Shown piece after piece: positions 35,813 through 47,783 of a stretch of DNA of 64,000 bases. The notes beneath the pieces were generated by a model. It searched no databases and was not told the DNA's origin. It was given only the letters and a program-made list of their open reading frames with translations. The translations under genes were made by a program, and so were the position numbers. The stretch spans positions 4,340,001 to 4,404,000 of the forward strand of contig CP075494.1 in the NCBI GenBank assembly GCA_021613535.1. Reading direction: 5' to 3'. How positions within the stretch are numbered: position 1 is the stretch's first letter; each line of letters starts with the position of its first letter. The DNA comes from Adineta vaga (Eukaryota; Rotifera).

Positions 35813-36777
35813 ACTTTTTCTTTAACTAGATCTAAAAACAAAGAAAATCTTTTTCATATTTTCTTAGTAAGAATAGAACGCAAAACAGACGAGAACAGAA
35901 AAGAAAAAGAAGAAAAACGTGTGTTTTTTCGTTCTTTCTGTTGAAAAGAATATTCTGGGTGTAGTGCAGGTCAGATTTAACATGAGTGCAAAATAGAATA
36001 AACATTTTTTTTCCTTTCAAACATAAAGACTTTATGTTTTTCTCGAGAGAAAAATAGGTGCTACAAGTTAATCAAGCTTATATTAATAGTGCGACTTTTA
36101 ATACAAATTCATAGAACACATATTTTGTTTAACATATGAAAATGGTATAATAAATTGTTTAATTTTTATTTCTTTTTCAATATCTAACATTGACATAGAC
36201 AGTTTTTTATCAGCTCGATAAAATCATTGAGGATCATTTGATAAAGGCGAGAAATACACAAAACATCACAAAAAAAAAATAAGCTCAAAACTGATGACAA
36301 ACTTCAGACTACAACAAGTTATTATGTTGTGAACTGATTCATCTTCTTTTTTTTCTTCTTCTTCCATAATATCAAGTGTGCACATTGTAGCATGCTTCAG
36401 AATAAAAATGCAAGAGGCAATATAGAAAGAGACCACTTTTGTAAAACTACAACCACAACTCGTCAGTATGATTGACATAAAAATAATCTGAGGTTTATTA
36501 CTTTTTATAATATAGAAAAATCATGTAAAGAAAACATTCTAAGCTTTTACAGTTAGCATATGAAATTGAATTTATATGATAATTTCACACGAACTATCAA
36601 TAACATTCTCACTTGGATAGTGATCTGAATATGTAGATTTATTAATAGTTTTATTAATTCTATTGTGTTTGATGAATGTGTGTGCAGAATATTTGATAGA
36701 ATCAGTTGCATTAAAAAGGACGTGACATATTAAATATTGAAATAGTTCACTCGAATGACTTGATATAAACAGAAGTA
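35813..36777. other. No gene recognised
   Basis: Divergent intergenic region between the nuclear-receptor relic and the large receptor. A TTC/TTCTTC-rich strip lies near 36345-36365. No coding features. Confidence 0.5.
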
Positions 36778-39700
36778 ATGCTCTTACAAGTAATACTTTT
36801 ATCGCTACTTTCGTTGATTGTAGAAGAAAGTATTTATCTATATGATACTCAAGATAGTATATCAGCGGAGTTTTATGATTGCATACCTCATAAAATTCAT
36901 GTGTATTGTCGTCGTCCGACCAGTCCCATTACTTTACAGCGAGATAATGAAGTACAACATTGTTATCATGGTGGTATTAGTTATTCATTCGATTTGCTTA
37001 TGAAATATAACATTAGCGCAAGTGTTATTTTGCATGAATATGGTTCTGGCATCGAAAAAGCAGAAGATTATTCGAGTTTTGTGGCACAATCGGGTAATTT
37101 GATTGATACAAACAATAATTATTTGTGTAAATGTACTAATCCACAATCATTCGGTAGACATTGTGAGTATCTATTTCCATTTGGTACAACGTTTAAAAAT
37201 ACACTTGAATGGGAATTAGAAATTAGAATAAAAGACGAAAATAAAGTACAACGATATGGTGATATTTTATGCTATACAACATTAATTTGTGATTCTGGAT
37301 TACATTGTCTCGATTGGCGAGATATTTGCGATGGCATGCAACAATGTATGTTTGGATATGATGAAGAAAATTGTGATAAACTTGAATTTAATGAATGTGA
37401 AGATGACGAATATCGATGTGTAAATGGACTTTGTATTCCTGATGTATATTTTCTTGATGGTGAATGGGATTGTATGGATATGNNNNNNNNNNNNNNNNNN
37501 NNNNNGACAGATGAAATAGGATATTATAACGGTTTTCATTGTCCATTTGACCAAGTTAGCATTATCTGTGATGATCGAACGTGCTTACGAAACGAATATT
37601 CTTGTGGAGATGGACAATGTATTTTTGACAAACTAGCTTTTCAAGTTTCGTCACCACCTGACGAACAATGTAGAAGTTATCGTGATCAATATTTTATATG
37701 TGAAACTCATAGCGATAAACCGAAATGGACTTTGCCCAATGGTAGATGTTATAATGACAAAAACTACGAAGAAACGTATAGTTTTGATCTAAGTAGAAGT
37801 GAAAAATGCATCTACTTCTTGAAATGTGTTCTTTCGCAAGGAATGGAAATCAACTGTCCATCAAGAAATAATTATTCTAATATTGACTATTTGCAGAAGT
37901 ATTGCAATTCACCATTCATTATGTACCCTTCTGGTGCACTATTTACATCCTATATATATGATTTTTATGACACGAATAGATCATCGCAACAACATACACC
38001 TGATTTTACCCTACTCAGTGGAAAGATTAAATGTCGAGGATATATAATCAATAACTATATCTTGGTGGATCATTGGACAAAGAAAAATTTTTTATATTCA
38101 GAAGAAACATTGTGCACAGATTTGTTCAACCATTCTATAGTTCTGAACGGTGGTTATGATCCATTTTGTTATAATAATTCTCAGACGTTCAACAAACAGT
38201 CGTATAATTTCATTGATGTATGCAACGAGTCAAATATATGTATTTCTGCGTATCGTATCGCAGATGGAACTCATGATTGTGCAAGTGGTGGGGATGAAAA
38301 TATAAATAAACAAGAATTAGTATGGAGAGCATGTTCAAAGATACAACATTATCGATTTTATTGTTCATCTACGCAACCAACATGTTTCCCAGTAAACATC
38401 CTCAATAACGGAATCAGCTTTTGCAACAATAGTCATGATGAAAGATGGATGGGAAGATCTATGCATTTGCATACACTAAATTGCCGTAGTACGTCAAAGG
38501 ACGATTGTGGAATAATTCGACAATATATTACGAATTCATGGAATGCTAGCTTCGCTAATGAGACTATTGTACCATTGCAACTTACAGAACAACTACCATT
38601 TCGATCGTATTGTGATACTTTTCCGAATTTTGACACAAAGCAAGATGAAGATAAAGATATGTGTAAAACTTGGTGGATTTGTCCTAAAGATCAATGGCGT
38701 TGCCGTTCGGGCCAATGTATCGATATCGATTGGATTCTGGATGGAGAATGGGATTGCTCAGATGCATCTGACGAACAAGGTTTTTTCTTTACTAATTATT
38801 CTTCATTCTCACATAGTTTAAATCGTATTGACTGGTCTATTGCTAAAGAGAAATTTCACAGACTCTACAACTACCAACCGTTCTGGAATATTTGCAACTT
38901 AGAAAAAGAATTTCCATGCTTTCCATTTAATATCACTTATCCATTAACTACTAAACATATAGTAGAACGACCTTGTATTGCTCTCGACAAACTTGGAAAT
39001 AATCATGCCGACTGTTTAGGTGGTGTTGATGAGCGAAATACAATAGATTACTGCGATAAGAGAAGTGCACTTGGATACAATTTTAAATGTCTATCGACGG
39101 AAACCTGTATCCAATATACTGATATTTGTCGAGTTCGATGCACTAATGACGTTGACGATAAACAAATATGTGCAGGTATGATGAATTCAGATAATTGCAC
39201 GAATGTTAATGATTTCAGGTGTTGGAATGGAACATGTATTAAGAACGGATGGTGCAACGAAAGATATGACTGCTCTCATGGAGAAGACGAATATCCTTGT
39301 ATTTTTCAAAAACAAGCAAATTACTATGAAAGTACGATATCCTATCGTGTTCAAAAGAAATTCAATGTAATGGAATTTCGGAAGAAGATCAGTCTACCTT
39401 TGTTCTCTTCCCAAGTGAAAATCATAACAAATTCAAATGTGATCGATACTGTAGTGCAGAGGAATGTAATAGATAATAATTCATATGACATAAGCTCTTC
39501 ATTGATTGCTTATGTATGTAATCGTGGTGTCGGTATTTATACATACAATGGTTCGATTGTTTGTTTTTGTCCCGAACAATATTACGGTGATAAATGTCAA
39601 TTTCACAGTGATCGATTAATTGTTAATCTTCTAGTAAATTTATCACAGTCAAATTACTCTCCATCTACGAATCTAACGACGGTGCTAAAAATGCTCGTTA

Positions 39701-41962
39701 TATTCTTATTTGAAAATGAGCCAATTACTGTTAAAGAATTTCAAGTACGGCCTGCTATTGAAATAAAAAAATCTCCAAAACATACTATTCGTTTTCTGTA
39801 TCCACGATCAAACGCATCGTTAGAGCGAAAAAGACAAAGATATTTCAGTCGATCAAATATTATCCATGAACATCCTTATACAGTTCGTATTGAAGCTTAT
39901 GAATTAAATCTACATGAAACACCATTTTTCATTGGTTTATGGCAATATCCGATCTATTTCGATTATTTGCCATCTTTTCGTCTTGTCAAAATTTTACGTT
40001 TCACTAAAACACGAAATGTTACAAATCCATGTTTAAACAGTTCTTGTCGAAAACATCAGCAATGTCATCAACTTCTTAATGCACAACTCGATTACATCTG
40101 TTTATGTTCAAATGGTTTTAAAGGTGATAATTGTTCAATATCGGACAATAGTTGTAATGCAGATGATTGTTCAACAAATGCTTTGTGTCGACCAAATTAT
40201 CGAAAAACAATCAGTGCTAGTCAGTCGCCTTATTGTATTTGTCCATTGGCACGTTATGGAAATCGATGTGAATTAGAACTTGATCAATGTAAACTAACTT
40301 TTTGTTTCAATCAAGGTACTTGCTTTCCGTCAAACGTACCGCATGAATATTTCTGTGTATGTACCAACTTATCCCATGGAAAACGATGTGAATTTTCGCG
40401 ATCAATAGTTTCATTATATTTTAATCAAATCATTGAACATAGAGCTATAGTCATTCAATATCTTCGAATGGACTTTCATTCATTGAATTTAATTCTTATT
40501 TCACAATATGTTTATCATTCACTTCCTAGGCTATTAGCCGATTTATATGATAAAGTTGAACCACCCGAAATCATTATTGCAAAACAATATGTCGGTATTC
40601 ATGCTAATATCCATATTGTTTCCTTGCAGATAGGTGCTTCTTTCATTAATACAAGTATAGAAATGAGTGAAACTAATCGCTGCTTTAACGTATATACGTT
40701 ATTTCCAATTGATGAAGGTAAGTTTATATCTATCATCGACTATCATCTATACTTATCAGTTTTTCTTAGAAATCTATCCATACAAATATCATAGTCTTTG
40801 TCGAAAAAATCACAGTTTATTTTGTTTTTTTGATGATAATTATCTTTGCATCTGTGATGCAGATCATTATCGTGTCGAATGTTTTGGCTATGACCATAAT
40901 CTTGATCGATGTTCAATGTGTTTTGCTGATGGTCAATGCTTAACAGGTGATCGATCGAAATCGGACAATTATCTATGTCTTTGTCCACATTGCCGTTATG
41001 GTCGTTTATGTCAGTTTAGTTATGAAGGATTAAGTTTTACTCTGCATTCAGCTCTTCTACGAGTTCATTATATTTATCAAATTATTTATTTAATACTTTC
41101 TAATCTCATTTTTGTTTTTGGTATTTTGACTAATTATGCAACATTGATAACGTTTATACGACCCAATCTACGTAGTACGAGTGTCGGAAGTTTTCTTTTC
41201 TTCTATTCAATGGTTAGTCAAACGGCACTATTCGCATTGACGTTAAAAAGTCTTCAGCTTTTTTTCGAGTTTTTACTAAATGATATCTTATGCAAAATTA
41301 TCTCCTATGTACTTTCAGTTTCTATTCGATATTCATTTTGGTTACTCAGTTGGGTTGCCGTTATACGTGTATGTTCTATCTTATTTCCTTTTTCTACATT
41401 AACAAAAAATAATCATTTTGCTACAAGACTAAGTTTTTTCACATTGATTGCTGTTGCTTGTATGGATATTCATGAACTTCTTTTCTATATCAAAGATCCA
41501 AGTGGACAACCAGTATGTATCGTTAGTTATCCTAGGATCGTCTCGACTTACGAACGAATCACTCTTCTCATTCACTACATCGTTCCATTTTGTATTCAAA
41601 TTTTATCGATTACATCCTTAATTATATTAGCCGCACGTAGTCGTTCACGTGCAACAAATCATCATGATACATTTGTTCAATATCTTCAACAACAATTTCG
41701 AAATCAAAAGGAATTATATATCACTCCAATCGTTATTATATTCAGTGGCTTACCACAAGTAATTTTTTCATTTAGTTTTTCATGTATAGAATTAGCTACA
41801 TGGCAAAAGCATCTTTTACTTATTGCTTATTTTCTTGCTTATGCACCACAATCATTAGGTTTTGTTCTTTTCGTTTTACCATCAACAAGATATTTAAAAG
41901 AATTTCAAGCAACAAAATTATCGAAAATATTTCATTTTCGATCGATGAAATTCAATAAATAG
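36778..41962 (+). CDS. Giant LDLRa/EGF-repeat seven-transmembrane receptor
   Basis: Exons 36778-40717 and 40770-41962 (52-nt intron, phase 1) give about 1710 residues. Signal peptide: LLQVILLSLLSLIVEES. LDL-receptor class A modules are visible near residues 171-201 (CLDWRDICDGMQQC...DEENC), 206-235, 632-668 (CRSGQCIDIDWILDGEWDCSDASDE) and 813-840 (CWNGTCI...GEDEYPC), with acidic Ca-binding ends. EGF-like modules lie near 914-942, 1083-1120, 1125-1164, 1168-1205 and just after the splice. Seven hydrophobic segments follow from about residue 1415 (IIYLILSNLIFVFGILTNYATLITF), with a Cys in ILCKII and a short basic tail. The combination is an animal-type adhesive or lipoprotein-binding receptor. 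A 23-N gap at 37483-37505 falls inside the second LDLRa module; flanks stay in frame, but the true length there is unknown. Confidence 0.88.
37483..37505. other. Assembly gap (23 N)
   Basis: A run of 23 undetermined bases inside the large receptor gene. The flanking frames agree if 23 bases is the real size, but gap lengths are often nominal. Confidence 0.99.
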
Positions 41963-42483
41963 AAAGACCTGCAAGAGTTTTCTCATTTCTTTTCTTCAAA
42001 AAAAAAGCAAACGCTTTCAAATATTCGTACTTATCGTTCTCAGAAAGTATTGATGGTCATTTTTTTTTAATCTTTTTCATCTGAATCATTCCTATGTGCA
42101 CTTAAAGAACAGCACAAAAAAGACACATGCCACACTTCCCACAACGTCATCCTCTTTCTTCTTTCAAATCAGCAATATGATTAGAAAAGTGAAGAAGTAC
42201 ATCGAACATTTTCTCTTCTGTTCTACTCGGACACAACACTACGTTAATTGTTTTTCTTACCTGGAATCTCTTTCACACATACATTGTGCGATTTTGATCG
42301 ACGCAAAAACCGATTCCGTTGCACAACTGTTTTTCTGATAATACGTACTCTTATCGATTTCTTTTTTTCGTCGGTGCACCATTTTTGAGAAGTATAAATA
42401 CGAGATGCACAACATTGAATAACATAATAAAACTTAATAACTAACACATTTTATCTCAAACTACTCAATTCATTTGACACACA
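41963..42483. promoter_or_regulatory. 5' flank of first Gln/Asn-rich gene, with TATA box
   Basis: From 42073 onward this flank is shared with the second copy at 47009. A TATAAATA box at 42393-42400 lies about 85 bases upstream of the ATG at 42484, and the same box is kept in the other copy at 47328-47335. This is the clearest core promoter pair in the window. Confidence 0.7.
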
Positions 42484-42848
42484 ATGTCAGCAACAATATT
42501 AAACAATCAAAATCAACAATGTTGTCATGATGGCATCAATAAACAACAACAAGGCCATCAAAACGATCAAGGTATTAATGTTCAACGACAACAGCAGCAA
42601 CAAGGTCAACAATTAAATAATAATCAACAAGATATAAATCGTCAACAAAATCATCAATGTGGCTGTGCTCAACAATTTCAACAAGCTGGTCAGATTGGAA
42701 ATGAACATTGCTACGAATATCAATATTCAATTCATTGAATGAAATGCATTTCTGATACAACAAATGACAGTCATTTGTACATTTTACTGTAAAGTGATGT
42801 TTTTGTCGTATTTAGAAATATGTTTGTACGTATTTGAAATAAAGTAAT
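42073..42848 (+). repeat. Direct segmental duplication, copy 1
   Basis: About 776 bp, matching 47009-47783 in the same orientation at an offset of about 4935 bases. It includes the promoter, the Gln/Asn-rich coding region and the polyadenylation signal (AATAAA at 42838). Identity ends abruptly at both edges. The 3' part is almost identical, and the upstream part carries scattered substitutions and a few indels. Confidence 0.93.
42484..42738 (+). CDS. Gln/Asn-rich (prion-like) small protein, copy 1
   Basis: 84 residues, one exon, first ATG downstream of the TATA box. The composition is dominated by Gln and Asn with His and Gly (GHQNDQGINVQRQQQQQGQQLNNNQQDINRQ-type), followed by a Cys-containing end (CGCAQQF, EHCYEY). 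There is no signal peptide or membrane segment. Prion-like low-complexity segments of this sort mediate condensation or aggregation; any specific role here is unknown. The second copy at 47419-47673 differs by one residue (Gln to His in NHQC/NHHC) and one silent base. Real coding status is supported by the conserved promoter, ATG, stop and AATAAA. Confidence 0.75.
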   Translation: MSATILNNQNQQCCHDGINKQQQGHQNDQGINVQRQQQQQGQQLNNNQQDINRQQNHQCGCAQQFQQAGQIGNEHCYEYQYSIH

Positions 42849-43283
42849 CGATCCATAAGAAACATTTGTAATGAGACTGAAAATCATGAAGTCAAATAAA
42901 ACAATGTTAAGTGTGTGTGGGTGCGGTGGATGTGGATTCTTTATCTATTACCGAAACGCTCGCACCTACACCTTTAAGAAATTTCGAACATCTGCACGAG
43001 ATTGCTATAAAAGTTAATTTCCTTTACGAACAATCGCACACATTGCCTGGTGTCCGGAATGGGTATTACGAAACGTCATTTACCCATCTCTATTAAAAGA
43101 AAAATATTTAAACAATATCGAGTACATGCTGAACAGATTCGTTTATGAAACATTATTCAAATGAAAACAATCTTATATATGTTAGTTTTATGAATAAATG
43201 ATATTTCAGAAATGAATATTATTGAAAATAAGTCATTAAGAACTTGGCGTTCAAACAAAATGATTTCAAGGAATATTTAAAAG

Positions 43284-43377
43284 TAGGGGTGGACCATTTA
43301 ATTTAACGCGAGTTAATTAACGGGCGTTAATTAACGCCCGTCGATTAACTCGCGTTAAATTAAACGGTCCACCCCTA
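43284..43377. mobile_element. 94-bp near-perfect palindrome, MITE-like
   Basis: Two 47-bp arms are inverted repeats of each other with three mismatches and essentially no loop. The ends read TAGGGGTGGACC and GGTCCACCCCTA, so the element may be a 90-bp unit starting GGGGTGGACC and flanked by TA duplications, as for Tc1/mariner-type MITEs. It is locally CpG-rich (cgcgagttaatt, gggcgttaa) unlike its surroundings. No coding capacity. A transcript would fold into a long hairpin. Confidence 0.75.
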
Positions 43378-44579
43378 TTCGTAGCCGTACAGTCACTCTT
43401 ATTGATCAGATATCCTTTTATCTTTATTATTATGAAAAGACGGAAATACCATGAATCAAAGACGAAATATCAACTAGATGATGAAATCATCCAACAAACA
43501 AAATATTATGAGATACAAAGATGGAGAAAGTAAAAATATCAGTTTTGATCAGGAATATTTGACGGACGATAGTTTTTTTACATTTTTCTTCTCAAGTTCA
43601 AGTGAGTTATTCATTGTTAACTTCTAAAATTAACAACAAATTAGTTTATTCTTACTGTTCTCCCAAATGAAATTTCTTACTTCTTGTTTCGTGTTGTCTC
43701 TTTTTCACGACTGCGACGCAGTTACCGCATTTCTTTAGCTTATCTATTGGTTAGTTTTGAATAATAACGTTCATTATCTCTAATAGCGTGAGTCATTCCC
43801 ATATGTGGACCAATCAACTATCAGGTGCTGTTTCTTCTGACCAATGAGTGATAGAGGGTTGGGTGTTGCGGAAACCCGCCAAGATGTGTACAGTATGCTG
43901 TTTAGTAATGACCGATTTTTTGCAGAGTTTTTTGTTATCTTTTTAAATGTTTAATAAATATTATTGAATGTAACACAATCGCTACTAATTCCACCCGTTT
44001 AATCATCGATTTTTTCGTAAGCATTTTATTTGTGCGCGTAAATCATGAATATCTTCATATGCATTTCTCGGCAGATCTTGTTAACGCTTTTTTTAGTTGC
44101 TCGAGTCCATGTTCTTTTGTTGCGATCCACAAAGAAATATTATTCTTCTTTTAATTTCTATTCGATATACATTACTAAACGATCGTTCTCTTTGAGTTCC
44201 TTTTTTAACCATGTTACTACGTGTTCTGAAAGAGACATCTACGACAAAATGTAATATCTAGGCTGGTTTTATAATGGAAAACATAATTACCCATGTTCAG
44301 ATATCGTATAGAAAAGCGAATGACTAAAGAGGATTATCACTTATTTGTTATTCATTGCAATATTTACGTCTTCTTAGCCGTGCAATGAACTTAGTTGATG
44401 GTATCAAATCCAGGGAGTCAGTAGTTAAGAGGAAGCGACGATTAGTCGAGGAGAAAATTGGTCGTATATCAGAGATATTGTCATACTCTAATTTATTAGA
44501 AAACAAAAATACAAAAAATAATTTAGTCATAACTTATGATTTACAAATTATATACAATCGCTTCTATTTGTTTAAGTAA

Positions 44580-45053
44580 TGTTGAATGAGGAGAAAAACC
44601 TTCACTAACATTTTGACATTCAAGAAATGCTAATACTGGAATTTTATTAACATCGTAAGCAAATTTTGAATCATTTTCATAATTACTCTTCAATCCAAGA
44701 TCGTATAACGAAAAATAAGTTGAATGTGCTTTTCAAAAAAACCACAAACCCATCTGAAGTTTTTTTTTATACTTTTTTGTAGATGAAAGAAACATCCTAA
44801 TATCAACAGTTTCCTCAATGCAGTATCGAAACGTTTTTGGATTGCGTTGATAACGATTTTTTCGAAGTCTACCATGACAGAATTAGGAGTCCACGAAGGA
44901 CATAAACGACGTATATCATCAATTAATTTTTCATAAGTTGGTTGTTGTTTATCAGAAGGTAACGCAAAAACCAAAGGAAAAACGTTGTCTCGATAAATTC
45001 CATGAACAGTATATAATTGAGTGAATATCGTTGGTGTAACGTAGAATCAATAT
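44580..45053 (-). mobile_element. MULE-type transposase relic
   Basis: The minus strand reads TPTIFTQLYTVHGIYRD, then PLVFALPSDKQQPTYEKLI, IRRLCPSWTPNSVMVDFEK and GCFFHLQKSI. This is the catalytic region of the MULE transposase domain (consensus: LYTIHG, P.VFAL.., W.P..IM.DFE.A, GC.FHL.QS). Downstream, in a shifted frame, LGLKSNYENDSKFAYDV and KIPVLAFLE continue the domain. Frameshifts and a missing N-terminus show it is dead. Confidence 0.8.
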
Positions 45054-45054
45054 A

Positions 45055-45619
45055 CAGTAATACCTCTGCTTTATGAATCCCCCTTGATTCTGAATGTGAA
45101 CGCTTCTTTTAGTCACATTTGCATACGTTTACCTGTTTAATATGAACATTTGTATAGTCCGCCATTATACAAAGTTGAATAATTGGACTGAAAGAGAGAG
45201 TGAGGAAGAAGAGAAAACAATGATAGAATAAACACACATGTAATAGCTGGAGTGTACTTCAATTTTTTGTTCAATTCTGACTACTCGTAATGATCTTATA
45301 TTAGAAAACAAAATTAAAAACAATTAAACAAAAATCAAGTTGCTTTAATTTATCGTGAATTACGAGATAAGCTTTCCCTATCTACTGGTGACTGAACAGA
45401 TCGTAAACCTAAAAAGGTATTTAACTTTTTCTCTTGCAAATCCGTCATGTGGATGTTATATTATTCAATAAACTTAATCAATTCACTTTAAAGTTGTGAT
45501 TAGATCATCAAAAGAACGCTTTGATCTTATATAGCTTATACACCTCCTTTATGAACACTCTGTTATACTGAACACTTTTGGTCGGTCCCGACAATGCTCA
45601 GATTAGACAGGTTTTACTG
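45055..45619. mobile_element. Possible pogo/Tigger-type non-autonomous element
   Basis: The left end reads CAGTAATACCT and the right end, reverse-complemented, CAGTAAAACCT. Both are flanked by TA (tata on each side), which fits pogo-like inverted repeats and the TA target. The inside has no transposase. It directly abuts the MULE relic. The terminal repeats are short, so the call is tentative. Confidence 0.4.
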
Positions 45620-46158
45620 TATATTCATGACAATAATTATGAGAAGCGAGTTGTGCTAGAGACTATACTTTGACTTCATTCACTGATATGCGTGTGATGA
45701 AAGGGTAGAATACGTATTACTAAAGAAGTGAACAGAACTAAATTTTTTGTAAATATAATTCAAATTCTTATCTAATATCTACATGTTTTATATATCATTA
45801 TCCGATGTTTTTTGGAAGAAATTTCGAAAAACAAAGCACAAAGTCACATGGAAAGGTGTATCATAGACCAAAAATGTATAAGCTTTCTCTCGTTCGTTAA
45901 AGTATTCTTTTTTTCCGCATAACCAATTGTACAGCTTTCGTTTGCATATTGAATGAAAGGTGTTTATCATTTCGATAAAAAAATGCATATCTGTCTAAAT
46001 AAATTATGGCCATATCAAAACAAACGATATAAACACATTTATTGCAAACTAGTAATAATGCTTTTTTTATCTCTATCATACAAAAAATGTATAAAAAGAC
46101 GACGGTAATTCACCATTTCACAAGCATTTGAATAATATCAACATATATACTCGACGAC

Positions 46159-46606
46159 ATGGTTAACGCAAAGTTTGTGTATTTCATTTTGTTAGTGGTT
46201 ATCATCATGATTACAAATGGTAATGGAAGATATGCAAAATATGATAATGATTTTGAAATTCTTCGTCGTCGTTTGAATCATCTATTGGCTGCTCGACAAG
46301 AACCTACCGATGAAAACAGTGAAACTGACCATAGTAATGATTGTCCTTATCCATTTCAATACATCATCGAAGGTAATGGCTTCGGTTCGTGTAGTTGTAA
46401 TACTGGCAATCGTGCTTGTAAAGAAGACGTTGAATGTCCTGAAAATTATTCTCAGCGTCGTGTGTTTTGGGATCATCGAAAGGGAGGAAAGAAAATGACT
46501 GGTATCGTTTGTTATCCGTCACCAAAGTATGTGATTATTCTTTGCGAATTGTTAAGTTGATTGAAATATTTGTTTTTATTATAGGCCACTTGGAGATGAT
46601 ACTTAA
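46159..46606 (+). CDS. Small secreted Cys-containing protein
   Basis: Exons 46159-46526 and 46585-46606 (58-nt intron, phase 2) give 129 residues. The signal peptide is VYFILLVVIIMITNGNG, then a charged linker (FEILRRRLNHLLAARQ), which could contain an RR processing site, then a compact Cys region with six Cys (NDCPYPF, SCSCNTGNRACKEDVECPE, GIVCYPSP). A TATAAAA-like sequence sits near 46090, about 65 bases upstream of the ATG. No family recognised; the layout suits a secreted defence or signalling peptide precursor, which is inference. It lies between the two copies of the Gln/Asn-rich gene but is not duplicated. Confidence 0.72.
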
Positions 46607-47418
46607 GCCGTCAAATCAACAAATTTATAACTAAATAAACGCTTTTCTGTAGTTAGTTTTTCTTACACTATATTTCAGCAGAAAATTCAATTAAAAAACA
46701 AATATCCAATTTGTATCAGATTCACTATAGTTTAGAACCAGCTAAAAGATCATACTTAATGTTTTTATACGATAATCTACCAGTCGGTAGTCGAAACTTT
46801 TGAAAATTACATGCGGAGACAAATCGAAAAAGGAAATATCAGACTTTTCTTTCGATCAAATCAAAAGAATTTTAAAATTAAACTAACTTCTCTCTTTCAC
46901 AATACTTTCGATTTTCTATATTGGAATATTATTAAATACTTTGATTCGAAACTATTCACTTCGATATAGTCGCGTACTCATCGTTTTTTCACAAGTCGTC
47001 ATGATTATTTTTTCATCTGAATCATTCCTATGTGCACTTAAAGAACAGCACAAAAAAGACACATGCCACACTTCCCACAACGTCATCCTCTTTCTTCTTT
47101 CAAATCAGCAATATGATTAGAAAAGTGAAGAAGTACATCGAACATCTTCTCTTCTGTTCTACTCGGACACAACACTACGTTAATTGTTTTTCTTACCTGG
47201 AATCTCTTTCTCACATACATTGTGCGATTTTGATCGACGCAAAAAACAATTCCGTTGCACAGCTGTTTTTCTGATAATACGTACTCTTATCGATTTCTTT
47301 TTTTCGTCGATGCACTTTTTTGTCAAGTATAAATACGAGATGCACAACATTGAATAACATAACAAAACTTAATAACTAACACATTTTATCTCAAACTACT
47401 CAATTCATTTGACAAACA
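46607..47418. promoter_or_regulatory. 5' flank of second Gln/Asn-rich gene, with TATA box
   Basis: From 47009 this is the second copy of the duplicated flank, with TATAAATA at 47328-47335. The part before 47009 shows no gene. Confidence 0.65.
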
Positions 47419-47783
47419 ATGTCAGCAACAATATTAAACAATCAAAATCAACAATGTTGTCATGATGGTATCAATAAACAACAACAAGGCCATCAAAACG
47501 ATCAAGGTATTAATGTTCAACGACAACAGCAGCAACAAGGTCAACAATTAAATAATAATCAACAAGATATAAATCGTCAACAAAATCATCATTGTGGCTG
47601 TGCTCAACAATTTCAACAAGCTGGTCAGATTGGAAATGAACATTGCTACGAATATCAATATTCAATTCATTGAATGAAATGCATTTCTGATACAACAAAT
47701 GACAGTCATTTGTACATTTTACTGTAAAGTGATGTTTTTGTCGTATTTAGAAATATGTTTGTACGTATTTGAAATAAAGTAAT
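47009..47783 (+). repeat. Direct segmental duplication, copy 2
   Basis: Partner of 42073-42848, with the same content and order. Outside the block the two regions are unrelated. Confidence 0.93.
47419..47673 (+). CDS. Gln/Asn-rich (prion-like) small protein, copy 2
   Basis: 84 residues, identical to copy 1 except for one Gln to His change (NHHCGC). Only two base differences were seen across the 255-bp coding region, fewer per base than in the upstream flank, so either selection or gene conversion holds the copies together. TATA box, ATG context and AATAAA are all retained, suggesting both copies are transcribed. Confidence 0.75.
   Translation: MSATILNNQNQQCCHDGINKQQQGHQNDQGINVQRQQQQQGQQLNNNQQDINRQQNHHCGCAQQFQQAGQIGNEHCYEYQYSIH

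Larger units (their letters stand above)
42739..46158. other. Transposon-rich spacer between the two duplicated copies
   Basis: No intact host gene. Contains the palindrome at 43284-43377, the MULE relic at 44580-45053 and the possible pogo-type element at 45055-45619, listed separately. Frames near 42911, 44045 and 45788 look random. Confidence 0.5.

Noticed and set aside
37300-37554. Minus-strand frame across the N gap
   Set aside because: Shadow of the LDLRa exon on the opposite strand.
43284-43377. Palindrome as a transcription terminator
   Set aside because: Too long, no adjacent gene end on either strand, and a eukaryotic context; the MITE interpretation fits better.
44045-44254. 69-codon plus frame
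   Set aside because: Low-complexity Phe/Ser/Leu sequence in transposon-rich spacer; no support.
45788-46079. Two minus-strand frames upstream of the small secreted gene
   Set aside because: They overlap each other and the promoter region of the 46159 gene, with no conserved features.
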